This document shows, in pieces, positions 20,948 to 29,778 of a DNA stretch of 64,000 nucleotides; the stretch's first letter is position 1; each line of letters opens with the position of its first letter. A program made the position numbers and the translations under genes. Under the pieces are notes generated by a model. The model ran no database searches. It saw nothing but the letters and a program-made list of their open reading frames with translations, and had not been told where the DNA came from. The DNA comes from Pseudomonadota bacterium. GTDB taxonomy: Bacteria; Pseudomonadota; Gammaproteobacteria; Burkholderiales; Ferrovaceae. The DNA lies in the NCBI GenBank assembly GCA_021811145.1, contig JAJZPN010000001.1, forward strand, positions 1 to 64,000, given 5' to 3'.

Positions 20948-21640
20948 ATGACACTTCAATTTGTTTTTTTTGATTTAGATGGCACCTTGATTGATACCGC
21001 AGGAGAAATCACTGAGGCCACCAACCGTGCTCTTGCTGTGGATAATATCTCACCTCTTCCAAGAGAATTAGTGCAAAACTGGATTGGTAAAGGAACGGCT
21101 TGGTTATTTTCTCAAGCACTTGAGAGCGCCACAGGAGAAGGTAGCCAACAAGGTGCACGTTTTCAGCGTCTCTATCCTGAATTCTTAAAACAGTACGAAA
21201 TTGTCACCGGACAATTGAGTGAACCCTTCTCTGATATGGAGAAGGTATTGGCGCTAATTAAGAAAGAAGGAGTGAAATTGGGGGTGGTCACCAATAAAGA
21301 GCGCTCGTTAACCTTGCAACTTCTTGAGCATTTAAATCTTACTCATTATTTTGATGTGGTGGTGGCAGGAGGCGACGCCAAACGAGGTAAACCCTATCCT
21401 GATCCACTGTTACTCGCTCTTGAGAAAGCAGGAGTAGATCGCTCTGAGATTCTTTTTGTGGGCGACTCAATTAATGATGTGGAGGCAGCTCGTGCCGCAC
21501 AAATTTCCATCTGGGCCTTCACTCATGGCTATAATCATGGTTTACCCATTAGTGAAGCCAACCCTGATCGCGTCATCAATGGTTTTAACGATTTATACGA
21601 ACAATTAAAAACAGAATTTACTTTTTTACCAATACATTAA
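20948..21640 (+). CDS. cbbZ: phosphoglycolate phosphatase
   Basis: A 230-aa HAD-superfamily hydrolase that removes phosphoglycolate made by the RuBisCO oxygenase reaction. Motif I is FDLDGTLIDT, motif II VTNKERS, motif III KRGKPYPDP and motif IV VGDSINDVEAA. Its position between cbbP and cbbA supports the photorespiratory role over a general Gph role. Confidence 0.93.
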   Translation: MTLQFVFFDLDGTLIDTAGEITEATNRALAVDNISPLPRELVQNWIGKGTAWLFSQALESATGEGSQQGARFQRLYPEFLKQYEIVTGQLSEPFSDMEKVLALIKKEGVKLGVVTNKERSLTLQLLEHLNLTHYFDVVVAGGDAKRGKPYPDPLLLALEKAGVDRSEILFVGDSINDVEAARAAQISIWAFTHGYNHGLPISEANPDRVINGFNDLYEQLKTEFTFLPIH

Positions 21641-21659
21641 ATTAGAGAGGTATTAGAAC

Positions 21660-22724
21660 ATGGCACTCATCTCCTTAAGACAATTACTCGATCACGCCGC
21701 TGAAAACGGCTACGGACTCCCTGCTTTTAACGTGAATAACCTTGAACAAATTCAAGCTATTATGGAAGCTGCTAAAGCCACCAATAGTCCTGTCATCATG
21801 CAAGGTTCTGCTGGTGCCAGAAAATACGCAGGAGAGCCTTTTTTACGTAAACTCATTGAAGCTGCTGTGGAAATGTATCCAGAAATTCCTGTGTGTATGC
21901 ACCAGGATCACGGCTCCAGCCCGTCAGTTTGTCAGCGTTCAATTCGTTCAGGTTTTTCTAGTGTGATGATGGATGGTTCTCTCATGGAAGACATGAAAAC
22001 CCCCTCAAGCTTTGAATATAACGTTGATGTAACGCGTCGCGTTGTGGACATGGCACACGCTGTTGGTGTGTCTGTTGAAGGTGAATTAGGATGTTTGGGC
22101 TCACTTGAGTCGGGCATGATGGGCGAAGAGGATGGTCACGGTTCTGATGAACAATTAAGTCACGATCAGCTCTTAACTGATCCCGAACAAGCCGCTGATT
22201 TTGTGCGTAAAACCCAAGTGGATGCGCTTGCTATTGCTATTGGTACCAGTCACGGAGCCTACAAGTTCACCAAAGCACCAACAGGAGATACTCTGGCTAT
22301 CTGGCGTGTTAAAGAAATCAATGCCCGTATCCCTAATACGCACTTAGTGATGCATGGCTCCTCTTCTGTTCCTCAAGAATGGTTAGAAGTTATTCGTGCC
22401 AATGGTGGTGACATCAAAGAAACTTATGGTGTGCCGGTTGAAGAGATTGTTGAAGCCATTAAATACGGTGTTCGTAAAGTCAATATTGATACTGATATTC
22501 GTCTTGCAATGACCGGTGCTATTCGTGCTCACTTATTTAAAAACCCTGGTGAATTTGATCCGCGTAAATTCTTAATTGACGCTAAAAAAGCCGCAGTAGG
22601 TATTTGTAAAGCGCGTTTTGAGGCTTTTGGTAGTGCTGGCCAAGCCGCCAAAATTAAACCTATTAGCTTGGAAATCATGAGCGAGCGTTACGCTAAGGGT
22701 GAGTTAACACCACAAGTAAAATAA
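21660..22724 (+). CDS. cbbA: fructose-bisphosphate aldolase, class II
   Basis: Zinc-dependent aldolase of 354 aa serving Calvin-cycle regeneration and gluconeogenesis. Zinc ligands lie in [12 protein letters not shown] and [12 protein letters not shown], the catalytic region in [10 protein letters not shown], and NIDTDIRLA binds the substrate phosphate. It belongs to the longer class IIB (CbbA) group. It begins 19 nt after cbbZ. Confidence 0.96.
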   Translation: MALISLRQLLDHAAENGYGLPAFNVNNLEQIQAIMEAAKATNSPVIMQGSAGARKYAGEPFLRKLIEAAVEMYPEIPVCMHQDHGSSPSVCQRSIRSGFSSVMMDGSLMEDMKTPSSFEYNVDVTRRVVDMAHAVGVSVEGELGCLGSLESGMMGEEDGHGSDEQLSHDQLLTDPEQAADFVRKTQVDALAIAIGTSHGAYKFTKAPTGDTLAIWRVKEINARIPNTHLVMHGSSSVPQEWLEVIRANGGDIKETYGVPVEEIVEAIKYGVRKVNIDTDIRLAMTGAIRAHLFKNPGEFDPRKFLIDAKKAAVGICKARFEAFGSAGQAAKIKPISLEIMSERYAKGELTPQVK

Positions 22725-22755
22725 TTCAATTAAATTAGGGAGAGGAAAACCAATC

Positions 22756-24741
22756 ATGACACAAGTGAGCACCAGCACGATGGCGAATGCAATTCGAGCA
22801 TTAGCCATGGATGCCGTTCAAAAAGCCAATTCCGGTCACCCTGGAGCGCCCATGGGGATGGCCGAAATGGCAGTAGCCCTATGGGGACGACATCTTAAAC
22901 ATAACCCTAAAAACCCATTGTGGCCTGACCGTGATCGCTTTGTGCTGTCTAATGGTCACGCCTCTATGTTGATTTATGCCCTACTGCATTTAACAGGCTA
23001 TGACTTACCTATTGAGGAAATTAAAAACTTTCGTCAATTACACAGCAAAACGCCAGGTCACCCTGAATACGGTATAACTGCAGGGATAGAAACTACTACC
23101 GGCCCCTTAGGACAAGGTATTACCAATGCTGTGGGGATGGCGTTGGCTGAACGAATGATGGCGGAACAATTTAATAAACCTAATCACGCCATTGTTGATC
23201 ACTTCACTTACGTATTTATGGGTGATGGCTGTCTCATGGAAGGGATTAGTCATGAAGCCTGTGCATTAGCTGGAACCTTGGGACTCAATAAACTCATCGC
23301 CTTTTGGGATGACAATGGCATTTCCATTGATGGACATGTGGAAGCCTGGTTTGCTGATGACACACCAAAACGCTTTGAGGCCTATGGTTGGAATGTGATT
23401 CGTGCGGTAGATGGTCATGATGTTGAAGCCTTATCAACAGCTATTGAGAGCGCTAAAAACAGTTCAAAACCAACACTCATTTGTTGTCAAACCAATATTG
23501 GTCATGGCAGCCCCAATAAAGCCGGTACTCATGATGTTCATGGTGCACCACTGGGGCATGATGAAATCGCAGCCTCTCGTGCTGCACTCAATTGGCCTCA
23601 CGCTCCTTTTGAAATCCCACAAGACGTGTACGCAGCATGGGATGCATCGGCATCAGGTCAACAAGTCGAGCATGCTTGGCAGGATAAATTTAATGCCTAT
23701 GAAAAAGCCTACCCACAGGACGCCAAAGAATTTTTGCGACGCATGGCAGGTGATTTACCTAAAGAGTTTGAATTAACGGTGATGGAATTTATTGCCAAAT
23801 GCCGTGATAAAGGAGAGACCATAGCTTCACGTAAGGCCAGTCAAAATACCTTAGAAGCCTATGGTCCAACACTACCAGAGCTCTTTGGTGGTTCTGCTGA
23901 TTTAACGGGATCAAACCTCACCAATTGGAGTGGGTCAAAACCACTTAAAAAAGGAGTACCAGGTAACTACTTAAGTTATGGGGTACGTGAATTTGGTATG
24001 AGTGCCATTATGAATGGTGTGGCATTACATGGTGGCTTTATTCCCTATGGTGGCACCTTCTTAACCTTCTCAGACTATAGCCGTAATGCTTTGAGAATGG
24101 CCGCTCTCATGAGAATTCGCAGTATTTTTGTGTTTACCCATGATTCCATTGGTTTAGGGGAAGATGGTCCTACTCACCAGTCCATTGAACATGTATCAAG
24201 CTTAAGGCTTATTCCTAATATGGATGTATGGCGTCCTGCTGATACCACAGAAACTGCAGTAGCCTGGGCTCAGGCAATTGAACGCAAACAGGGTCCAAGT
24301 TGCTTGATCTTTAGTCGTCAGAACCTCCCTTTCCAATCACGCACACCAGAGCAAATAGTGAATATCGCCAAAGGTGGCTATGTGTTGAAAGAAGCGGAAG
24401 GGCTGGCACAGGCTGTCATTATTGCCACAGGCTCAGAGGTATCAATCGCAGTGGATGCTCAACAACAATTACTCAAAGAAGGGATTCCGGTACGTGTGGT
24501 CTCAATCCCTTCTACCTTTGCCTTTGATCAGCAAACTAAAGAGTACATTGATAGCGTATTACCTCCTGGTATTCCGCGTGTTGCTATTGAAGCGGGTTCC
24601 ACTGCCCTGTGGTGGAAATATGGGACTAAAGCGGTATTAGGTATTGATACCTTTGGTGAATCAGCTCCTGCTGGCGCACTCTTTAAACACTTCAAATTAA
24701 CTGCTGAGCACTTAAGCTCAACTGTCAAATCAATCTTGTAA
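22756..24741 (+). CDS. cbbT: transketolase
   Basis: Thiamine diphosphate enzyme of 661 aa that moves two-carbon units in the Calvin and pentose phosphate pathways. Seen are [13 protein letters not shown] at the N-terminus, the cofactor motif [14 protein letters not shown] with ENGISID-like [10 protein letters not shown], and [14 protein letters not shown] in the pyrimidine domain. It closes the operon; a strong terminator follows 9 nt after the stop. Confidence 0.97.
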   Translation: MTQVSTSTMANAIRALAMDAVQKANSGHPGAPMGMAEMAVALWGRHLKHNPKNPLWPDRDRFVLSNGHASMLIYALLHLTGYDLPIEEIKNFRQLHSKTPGHPEYGITAGIETTTGPLGQGITNAVGMALAERMMAEQFNKPNHAIVDHFTYVFMGDGCLMEGISHEACALAGTLGLNKLIAFWDDNGISIDGHVEAWFADDTPKRFEAYGWNVIRAVDGHDVEALSTAIESAKNSSKPTLICCQTNIGHGSPNKAGTHDVHGAPLGHDEIAASRAALNWPHAPFEIPQDVYAAWDASASGQQVEHAWQDKFNAYEKAYPQDAKEFLRRMAGDLPKEFELTVMEFIAKCRDKGETIASRKASQNTLEAYGPTLPELFGGSADLTGSNLTNWSGSKPLKKGVPGNYLSYGVREFGMSAIMNGVALHGGFIPYGGTFLTFSDYSRNALRMAALMRIRSIFVFTHDSIGLGEDGPTHQSIEHVSSLRLIPNMDVWRPADTTETAVAWAQAIERKQGPSCLIFSRQNLPFQSRTPEQIVNIAKGGYVLKEAEGLAQAVIIATGSEVSIAVDAQQQLLKEGIPVRVVSIPSTFAFDQQTKEYIDSVLPPGIPRVAIEAGSTALWWKYGTKAVLGIDTFGESAPAGALFKHFKLTAEHLSSTVKSIL

Positions 24742-24750
24742 TTATTGCAG

Positions 24751-24785
24751 CGCAACAACCATTTACTTGGTTGTTGCGTAATTTT
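24751..24785 (+). terminator. terminator of the cbb operon
   Basis: A perfect 11-bp stem (CGCAACAACCA at 24751-24761, TGGTTGTTGCG at 24768-24778) with a 6-nt loop is followed by TAATTTT. It begins 9 nt past the cbbT stop. Confidence 0.85.
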
Positions 24786-24826
24786 CACTTCCGGTTTTGC
24801 GTGTGTCACATTTTCGCAACAAACTC

Positions 24827-24979
24827 TTGACATAAATTTGCATTCATTCAGAATTGTAGTGTCGTACTTAGTCTTTAATTCTGTTTTAGTTATACATAGA
24901 AAAGTTCCACAAAAATATACTTGTCTGCACAACAAGGGCAGGATTAAAGGAATTTAAAAACTATTAGGGGGTTTTCACA
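24827..24979 (+). promoter_or_regulatory. promoter and leader of the cyc2-like operon
   Basis: A consensus -35 TTGACA (24827-24832) is followed after 17 nt only by a weak -10 (AGAATT); a second -10-like TATACAT lies near 24890. The leader to the ATG would be about 90-140 nt. AGGGGG at 24966-24971 is the ribosome site. The separation from cbb by a terminator indicates independent control. Confidence 0.4.
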
Positions 24980-26419
24980 ATGAAAATTACTAGCTTTTTA
25001 TTTAAAGCTCGGGGTGCTTTTTTAGCGCTCATGGGAGGGGTTGTACTACTCTCCTCATTGGATGCCAACGCTATTCCAGTTTTTGCACGTCAAACTGGAT
25101 TCAAGTGTGTGGCCTGTCACGTGGGTGGGGAGTATCCACAATTAACTGCATTAGGTCGTTACTTTAAGTTAACGGGTTACACCCAAGGTGATGCTAAAAA
25201 TATCTTTGGTGAAATGACTACTAACTTGGATCGTTCACCGTTTTCTGTATGGTTGCAAGCATCTAAACAGTGGTATGCAAATACTCAACCAAATGGGATA
25301 AATGGTACGGCACCTACTTCTGCGTTTGATGCACAAACTATTAGTTTATTTACTGGCGGTCACTTGACAGATAACTTAGGTGCTTTTATTCAATGGACCG
25401 CTGCCAAATATGATCCTTTAACTACAGTATCTACTGGACCAAGCGCACCTTTAAATTGGACTGTATCAATAGATAACTCTGAAGTTCGTTTAGCAGATCA
25501 TAGAGTTAATAGTTCTGGTGATTGGATTTATGGTGCATATCTTAATAACCGTATAACTATGTCCGACGTTTGGAATACCCAAGAAAATTGGACTTCAGAT
25601 TGGATTGGTTATTTTAATACAGGGTTTAACGGTGTAGCTGGTTTAGCACCTCAAACACAGCTTCAAGGTGGATTATCCCAACATAATGTAGTTGGACTAG
25701 GTACTTATTTATTCAAAGATAAAACCTGGTATGGTGAACTAGGTGTTTATAGAAAAGTCTCAAACGGCCCCTTATCTGTTTTTACAGAGGGGGTAGATGC
25801 TGCAAGTGCACCAAGCTATAACAATAACTTGTATACACGTTTTGGTTATAACAAAGAATGGGGACCTCATGAAGTCTTTTTTGGTCTTCACGGACTGTTT
25901 GGTTCAGGCGACCCTTATGGTGTAAACAATTTATTTAGCTTAGCAAATGCACAAGCCACATGGCAAGATATGGGGGTAGATGCACAATATCAATATATTT
26001 TAGACCCTCATTATTTCGCAGCACATTTCCGTTTAACACATGAAAATATGCAAAATAGTGCCCCTCTAGTTGGAGGAGTTGTAGCAAATAATGCTAATAC
26101 ATTAAATGAGTATTGGGCTGATATGACATACATTTATAAAGCTAAGTACGGTGCAATGTTATTCTTCCACGGTGCAAGAGGAACAAATGACACGACACTG
26201 TACTCTAGCGGAGTAAATGGTAGCCCTGATTGGGATTCAATTATGCCAAGTGTTTTCTGGGCACCTTATCAAAATATTCGTATTGGTGTAATGGAGACTT
26301 TTTATACACGTTTAGGTGGTACCACCTCAAACCTAATTACCAATGCCAATAACCTCCCAGGTTCATTAAGTCCACACTCATTTAACACTACCATGCTCTA
26401 TGGCAGTGTAATTTATTAA
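24980..26419 (+). CDS. cyc2: Cyc2-like outer-membrane monoheme cytochrome-porin
   Basis: A 479-aa exported protein with a signal peptide (cleavage after ANA31), one heme motif CVACH at residues 43-47 and then about 400 residues of alternating aromatic/polar strands ending in the aromatic residue Tyr, as in 16-strand outer-membrane barrels. The N-terminal pattern IPVFARQTGFKCVACH, then LTALGRYFKLTGY, is the hallmark of the Cyc2 family of fused cytochrome-porins that oxidise Fe(II) at the cell surface. Length matches that family. A diheme lipoprotein cytochrome follows directly. A porin-cytochrome of another role cannot be fully excluded. Confidence 0.78.
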   Translation: MKITSFLFKARGAFLALMGGVVLLSSLDANAIPVFARQTGFKCVACHVGGEYPQLTALGRYFKLTGYTQGDAKNIFGEMTTNLDRSPFSVWLQASKQWYANTQPNGINGTAPTSAFDAQTISLFTGGHLTDNLGAFIQWTAAKYDPLTTVSTGPSAPLNWTVSIDNSEVRLADHRVNSSGDWIYGAYLNNRITMSDVWNTQENWTSDWIGYFNTGFNGVAGLAPQTQLQGGLSQHNVVGLGTYLFKDKTWYGELGVYRKVSNGPLSVFTEGVDAASAPSYNNNLYTRFGYNKEWGPHEVFFGLHGLFGSGDPYGVNNLFSLANAQATWQDMGVDAQYQYILDPHYFAAHFRLTHENMQNSAPLVGGVVANNANTLNEYWADMTYIYKAKYGAMLFFHGARGTNDTTLYSSGVNGSPDWDSIMPSVFWAPYQNIRIGVMETFYTRLGGTTSNLITNANNLPGSLSPHSFNTTMLYGSVIY

Positions 26420-26436
26420 TATAGAGAGGAATGACT

Positions 26437-27180
26437 ATGAAAACAATTACCAAAATCATCTCACTCTCAGCCATGACACTGGCTCTAGCCTCTTGTGCTG
26501 ATTTGGGGTCCAACCCAACTCATTCCAGTGAGAGAAGTCGTAATCTAAATAATCCAAACGTGACAGGATCTACTTATGCACAACAAGTTTGCTCCACTTG
26601 CCACGGATTAAACGGTCAATCAATTAATCCCACATTCCCAAATCTGGCTCATCAGACAAAAGAATATATAGCAGTTGAGTTACATGAATTAAAGGATGAG
26701 ACGCGTCTTGACCCAGCTGCTCAACAATTCATGTGGGGTGTTGCTCGTAATTTAACTGACAAACAAATTGATCAACTTGCGGAGTATTTTTCCAAACAGC
26801 CTGCACCTGTTAATACAGCTTATGCTGATCCTAAACTAGTTGTTGAAGGTAAAAAAATATGGCAAGAAGGGAATCTATCAGGTGGTGTTCCTCCTTGCTC
26901 AGGTTGTCATGGAGAAAACGCTGAGGGTAATGCTAATATTCCGCGACTAGCTGGACAACATAGTGATTATATTTACAAACAATTAACCGTATTTAATGAC
27001 GACTATGAGTTAGTAAATGATCACAAAGACATTCAAAGTAACCTTGAAGATCCGGGCGTTACTGAAAACGGTGAACCTTGGCGCGCCGGCAACAACGGTG
27101 CTGTTATGGAGCTTATGTCTCATGGCCTAAGTAAAGAGCAAAGAATGGCAGTAGCTAATTACTTACAAACATTAAGATAA
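26437..27180 (+). CDS. diheme c4-type cytochrome lipoprotein
   Basis: A 247-aa exported protein with a lipobox (LALAS before Cys20) and two heme sites, CSTCH (52-56) and CSGCH (154-158), each followed by a c4-type fold with distal Met candidates (QFMWGVARNLTD and VMELMSHGL). It is expected to carry electrons across the periplasm from the Cyc2-like protein, matching the role of the diheme Cyc1 downstream of cyc2 in Acidithiobacillus. ATG 26437 is preferred because AGAGAGGA is then 6 nt away; ATG 26431 overlaps that site. Lipid anchoring is a notable difference from soluble c4. Confidence 0.85.
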   Translation: MKTITKIISLSAMTLALASCADLGSNPTHSSERSRNLNNPNVTGSTYAQQVCSTCHGLNGQSINPTFPNLAHQTKEYIAVELHELKDETRLDPAAQQFMWGVARNLTDKQIDQLAEYFSKQPAPVNTAYADPKLVVEGKKIWQEGNLSGGVPPCSGCHGENAEGNANIPRLAGQHSDYIYKQLTVFNDDYELVNDHKDIQSNLEDPGVTENGEPWRAGNNGAVMELMSHGLSKEQRMAVANYLQTLR

Positions 27181-27200
27181 GCATTGCTTTTAGTAACAAT

Positions 27201-27230
27201 AAAAAACCCTGCTTAGGCAGGGTTTTTTAT
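27201..27230 (+). terminator. terminator of the cytochrome operon
   Basis: A 12-bp stem, AAAAAACCCTGC and GCAGGGTTTTTT, with a TTAG loop; the U-run is part of the right arm. It lies 20 nt past the diheme cytochrome stop. Confidence 0.92.
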
Positions 27231-27311
27231 TTCTGTCGTAATAGTTATTACTTCTCTTGCTAAAGAAAGCTAATCTCGGTAAAGTAAAACCATACTTCAA
27301 TTTTTATCATA

Positions 27312-27812
27312 ATGATTATGTTAAAAAACTTATTAATTTCATCAGTATTTGCACTTAGCTTAATATCCTGTGCAAATAATTCCACAACAAGTTTTGGCTC
27401 TGGACAAGGTGATGCTGTTGATCCTGTTAAATCACAATTATTTGGCGACATGCCCCTGCCTCCTGGAATAAAACTTAATAACGATCACTCTATGATTTTA
27501 GGTGGTGGCAATAATTGGGCAGGACACGTGGAACTAGCTGGGAATCAAAGTTTAACTGATACCTATGTTTTTTTTAAAAATCAGTTTCCAGTTGCCGGAT
27601 GGACTTTAGTCTCAGCAACAAAATCCAAATCAAGTTTATTAGTGTTTACTAAAGCTGACCGTATCGCAACTGTTGAGATAACAGATGGTGGAGGAATTAT
27701 GGGTAGCAATTCAATTATCCTTCTCACAGTAGCTCCTAAAGACACTCTCGACCCTGGTGGATCATCGAGCAGCAGTCCTACTAACCTACCCGCAGGTCAA
27801 CCAGCTCAATAA
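27312..27812 (+). CDS. hypothetical lipoprotein
   Basis: A 166-aa lipoprotein with signal peptide and lipobox (LSLIS before Cys20). The mature domain has MPLPPGIKLNNDHSMILGGG followed by VFFKNQFPVAGWTLVSATKS, a pattern of a small alpha/beta lipoprotein domain seen in proteobacterial outer-membrane lipoproteins of unknown role. The C-terminus is a low-complexity Ser/Pro/Gly tail. ATG 27318 is an alternative start. Its end overlaps the convergent deacetylase gene by 7 nt. Confidence 0.75.
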   Translation: MIMLKNLLISSVFALSLISCANNSTTSFGSGQGDAVDPVKSQLFGDMPLPPGIKLNNDHSMILGGGNNWAGHVELAGNQSLTDTYVFFKNQFPVAGWTLVSATKSKSSLLVFTKADRIATVEITDGGGIMGSNSIILLTVAPKDTLDPGGSSSSSPTNLPAGQPAQ

Positions 27813-28705
27813 TCACTTTTGTATGTTGATGCAATACTTACTGTATTTGCATGTAGACGAACGGTGATGTTGAGATCATTACCATAGCCGCCACCCATTA
27901 CCACAGTGCAGGATGCCTTGTGCTTTCTTACCCAATTAAAGACCTCTTTATCGCGCTTTATTAAGCCCTCTTCTGTAATCTTAAGGCGCCCTAACCGATC
28001 ATTGTCATGGGGGTCAACACCTGCCAAATAAAACACAAAATCAGGTTTTATTTGTTCCTCAATATGACTTAACGCATTTTCTAGTAAATCCAGATATATG
28101 ACATCGTTACAACCATCAGGTAGAGCAATATCAAGATCACTTTTTTCTTTAGTGAAGGGATAGTTATTTTTACCATGCATAGAAAAGGTAAAAACATCTG
28201 AATATTGAGACAAAATAGCAGCGCTACCATCACCTTGGTGTACATCTAAATCAATAATAACAATACGCAAATCAGGATAATTGTCTAATAAAGCGAGTGC
28301 CGAGACTGCAATATCATTAAATACGCAAAAACCACTACCACGCTGGTAATGAGCATGGTGAGTTCCTCCGGCCAAACTCACTGCTATCTGATTTTTTAAC
28401 GCAGTTAATGCAGCCTGATAGGTGGCTCCCACAGAGCGAAGAGATCTTTCCACCATTTTGGGGCTCCATGGAAAACCAATTTCCTTGATTTCTGACTCAG
28501 TGAGTGTTCCCTCTATGACACGATGAATATAATCCCTGTCATGGGCCAAAAGGAGATTTGTTAACTCAATTTTTGGTGCTTCATGAAATACAATATTTGG
28601 TAATTGACGAACCTCGTCAAAGAGCATGGCATATTTATCCATAGGAAAACGATGCCCAGGAGGAAGAGGTAATACAAAATGATGGCTATAGTAAACGTCT
28701 AACAC
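27806..28705 (-). CDS. histone deacetylase-superfamily (AcuC/amidohydrolase-like) protein
   Basis: A 299-aa zinc hydrolase of the arginase/deacetylase fold. Active-site histidines lie in GGTHHAHYQRGSGFCVFND, zinc ligands in IDLDVHQGDGSA and GVDPHDNDRLGRL. Bacterial members deacetylate acyl-lysine (AcuC), acetylpolyamines or similar small amides; the substrate here is not apparent. It is downstream of a DUF2237 gene and a cytochrome b561 gene on the same strand, with gaps of 6 and 2 nt, so the three probably form one transcript. Confidence 0.88.
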   Translation of the reverse strand: MLDVYYSHHFVLPLPPGHRFPMDKYAMLFDEVRQLPNIVFHEAPKIELTNLLLAHDRDYIHRVIEGTLTESEIKEIGFPWSPKMVERSLRSVGATYQAALTALKNQIAVSLAGGTHHAHYQRGSGFCVFNDIAVSALALLDNYPDLRIVIIDLDVHQGDGSAAILSQYSDVFTFSMHGKNNYPFTKEKSDLDIALPDGCNDVIYLDLLENALSHIEEQIKPDFVFYLAGVDPHDNDRLGRLKITEEGLIKRDKEVFNWVRKHKASCTVVMGGGYGNDLNITVRLHANTVSIASTYKSDY

Positions 28706-28711
28706 ATTGAA

Positions 28712-29077
28712 TTAGTACGCATGCTCTTTCAACGCTTCCAGAGTAACCACCGAGAGTGCTCGCACATGAGTGCTTTGTAACACCACAGGAGGAGCCACTC
28801 CAGAAAGATAGGCTTCCTGCCAACGGGTTACACATAAACACCAACGATCTCCCGGTTGTAAGCCTTTAAATCGATATTCAGGACGAGGGGTAATAAGGTC
28901 ATTCCCTCTTTTCAGAGAAAAGTGTAAAAACTCTTCGGTCATAACAGCACATACTACATGACTACCCACGTCATCCATACCCGTATGACAACATCCATCT
29001 CTAAAAAAACCTGTTAAAGGAGAATAAGAGCACGCCTCTAGTGGCCCACCCAGTACATTCTTAGCATTGATTTCCAT
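28712..29077 (-). CDS. DUF2237 family protein
   Basis: A 121-aa cytoplasmic protein of the DUF2237 family, recognised by NVLGGPLEACSYSPLTGFFR, DGCCHTGMDDVGSH, the Cys-rich WCLCVTRWQEA and the closing HVRALSVVTLEALKEHA. The family is widespread but has no assigned function; conserved cysteines and histidines suggest metal binding. It lies between b561 and deacetylase-like genes with 2- and 6-nt gaps. Confidence 0.9.
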   Translation of the reverse strand: MEINAKNVLGGPLEACSYSPLTGFFRDGCCHTGMDDVGSHVVCAVMTEEFLHFSLKRGNDLITPRPEYRFKGLQPGDRWCLCVTRWQEAYLSGVAPPVVLQSTHVRALSVVTLEALKEHAY

Positions 29078-29079
29078 AA

Positions 29080-29652
29080 TTATCGACTTTTAAGACTCAT
29101 CCTTGATAACACACTGATCTTATCAACTCTTTCATGTTTAAAAACTGCTGCGATGTGAATAAACAATATCCCATATAAAGAGTAATTTAGCGTTGTGTGA
29201 ATAATACCAAATACATGGTGCAAATATTCTTTTGTGATGGAATTTAAATTCATAATGAAACTGATTCTAGGCCATGATATTAAACCAAACAGAGTCATTG
29301 GATGAGTACTGGCATCCTTCCATGCAGAATCATGTAACCAGCCGGTTAATGGAACTAATAGAATTAAAATATATAAAAGGGTATGCCCTAAAATTGCCAA
29401 ACGTTTCTCCCATATTTTTAAATGGGTAGGCATAGTTGGAGCTTTGTGTGTAATACGCCAGAGAATACGTAAAACAACTAATAGTAAAACTGTAATTCCC
29501 AAGGACTTATGGAAATTAATAATTGGTCTAATTGCACTCTCACCCCACCATTCATCCGTTAGTGCCAACACACCATTAAATAAGATTAATCCCGCAATAA
29601 GCCAATGGAGTAATTTCGCAAAATACGTGTAATTTTCAGAATAAGTATTCAT
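29080..29652 (-). CDS. cytochrome b561 family protein
   Basis: A 190-aa inner-membrane diheme b-type cytochrome with four predicted membrane helices and conserved histidines in LLHWLIAG, FHKSLGITVL, TLLYILILLVPLTGW and HHVFGIIHTTLN. It likely passes electrons between quinol and a periplasmic acceptor such as superoxide, YceI-type proteins or a cytochrome. ATG 29652 is chosen; the adjoining TTG at 29655 gives only one extra residue. Confidence 0.92.
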   Translation of the reverse strand: MNTYSENYTYFAKLLHWLIAGLILFNGVLALTDEWWGESAIRPIINFHKSLGITVLLLVVLRILWRITHKAPTMPTHLKIWEKRLAILGHTLLYILILLVPLTGWLHDSAWKDASTHPMTLFGLISWPRISFIMNLNSITKEYLHHVFGIIHTTLNYSLYGILFIHIAAVFKHERVDKISVLSRMSLKSR

Positions 29653-29778
29653 CAATCCGCCAAAACGTCAATAAAACAATTAGTTAGTAGAGTTTTTTAA
29701 TTGTAAAGGGTTCCCTTGAAATGGAACCTAATAACAAAATCCCATTCAAAAGAAGTACCTTTAATTACTTGAATCATT

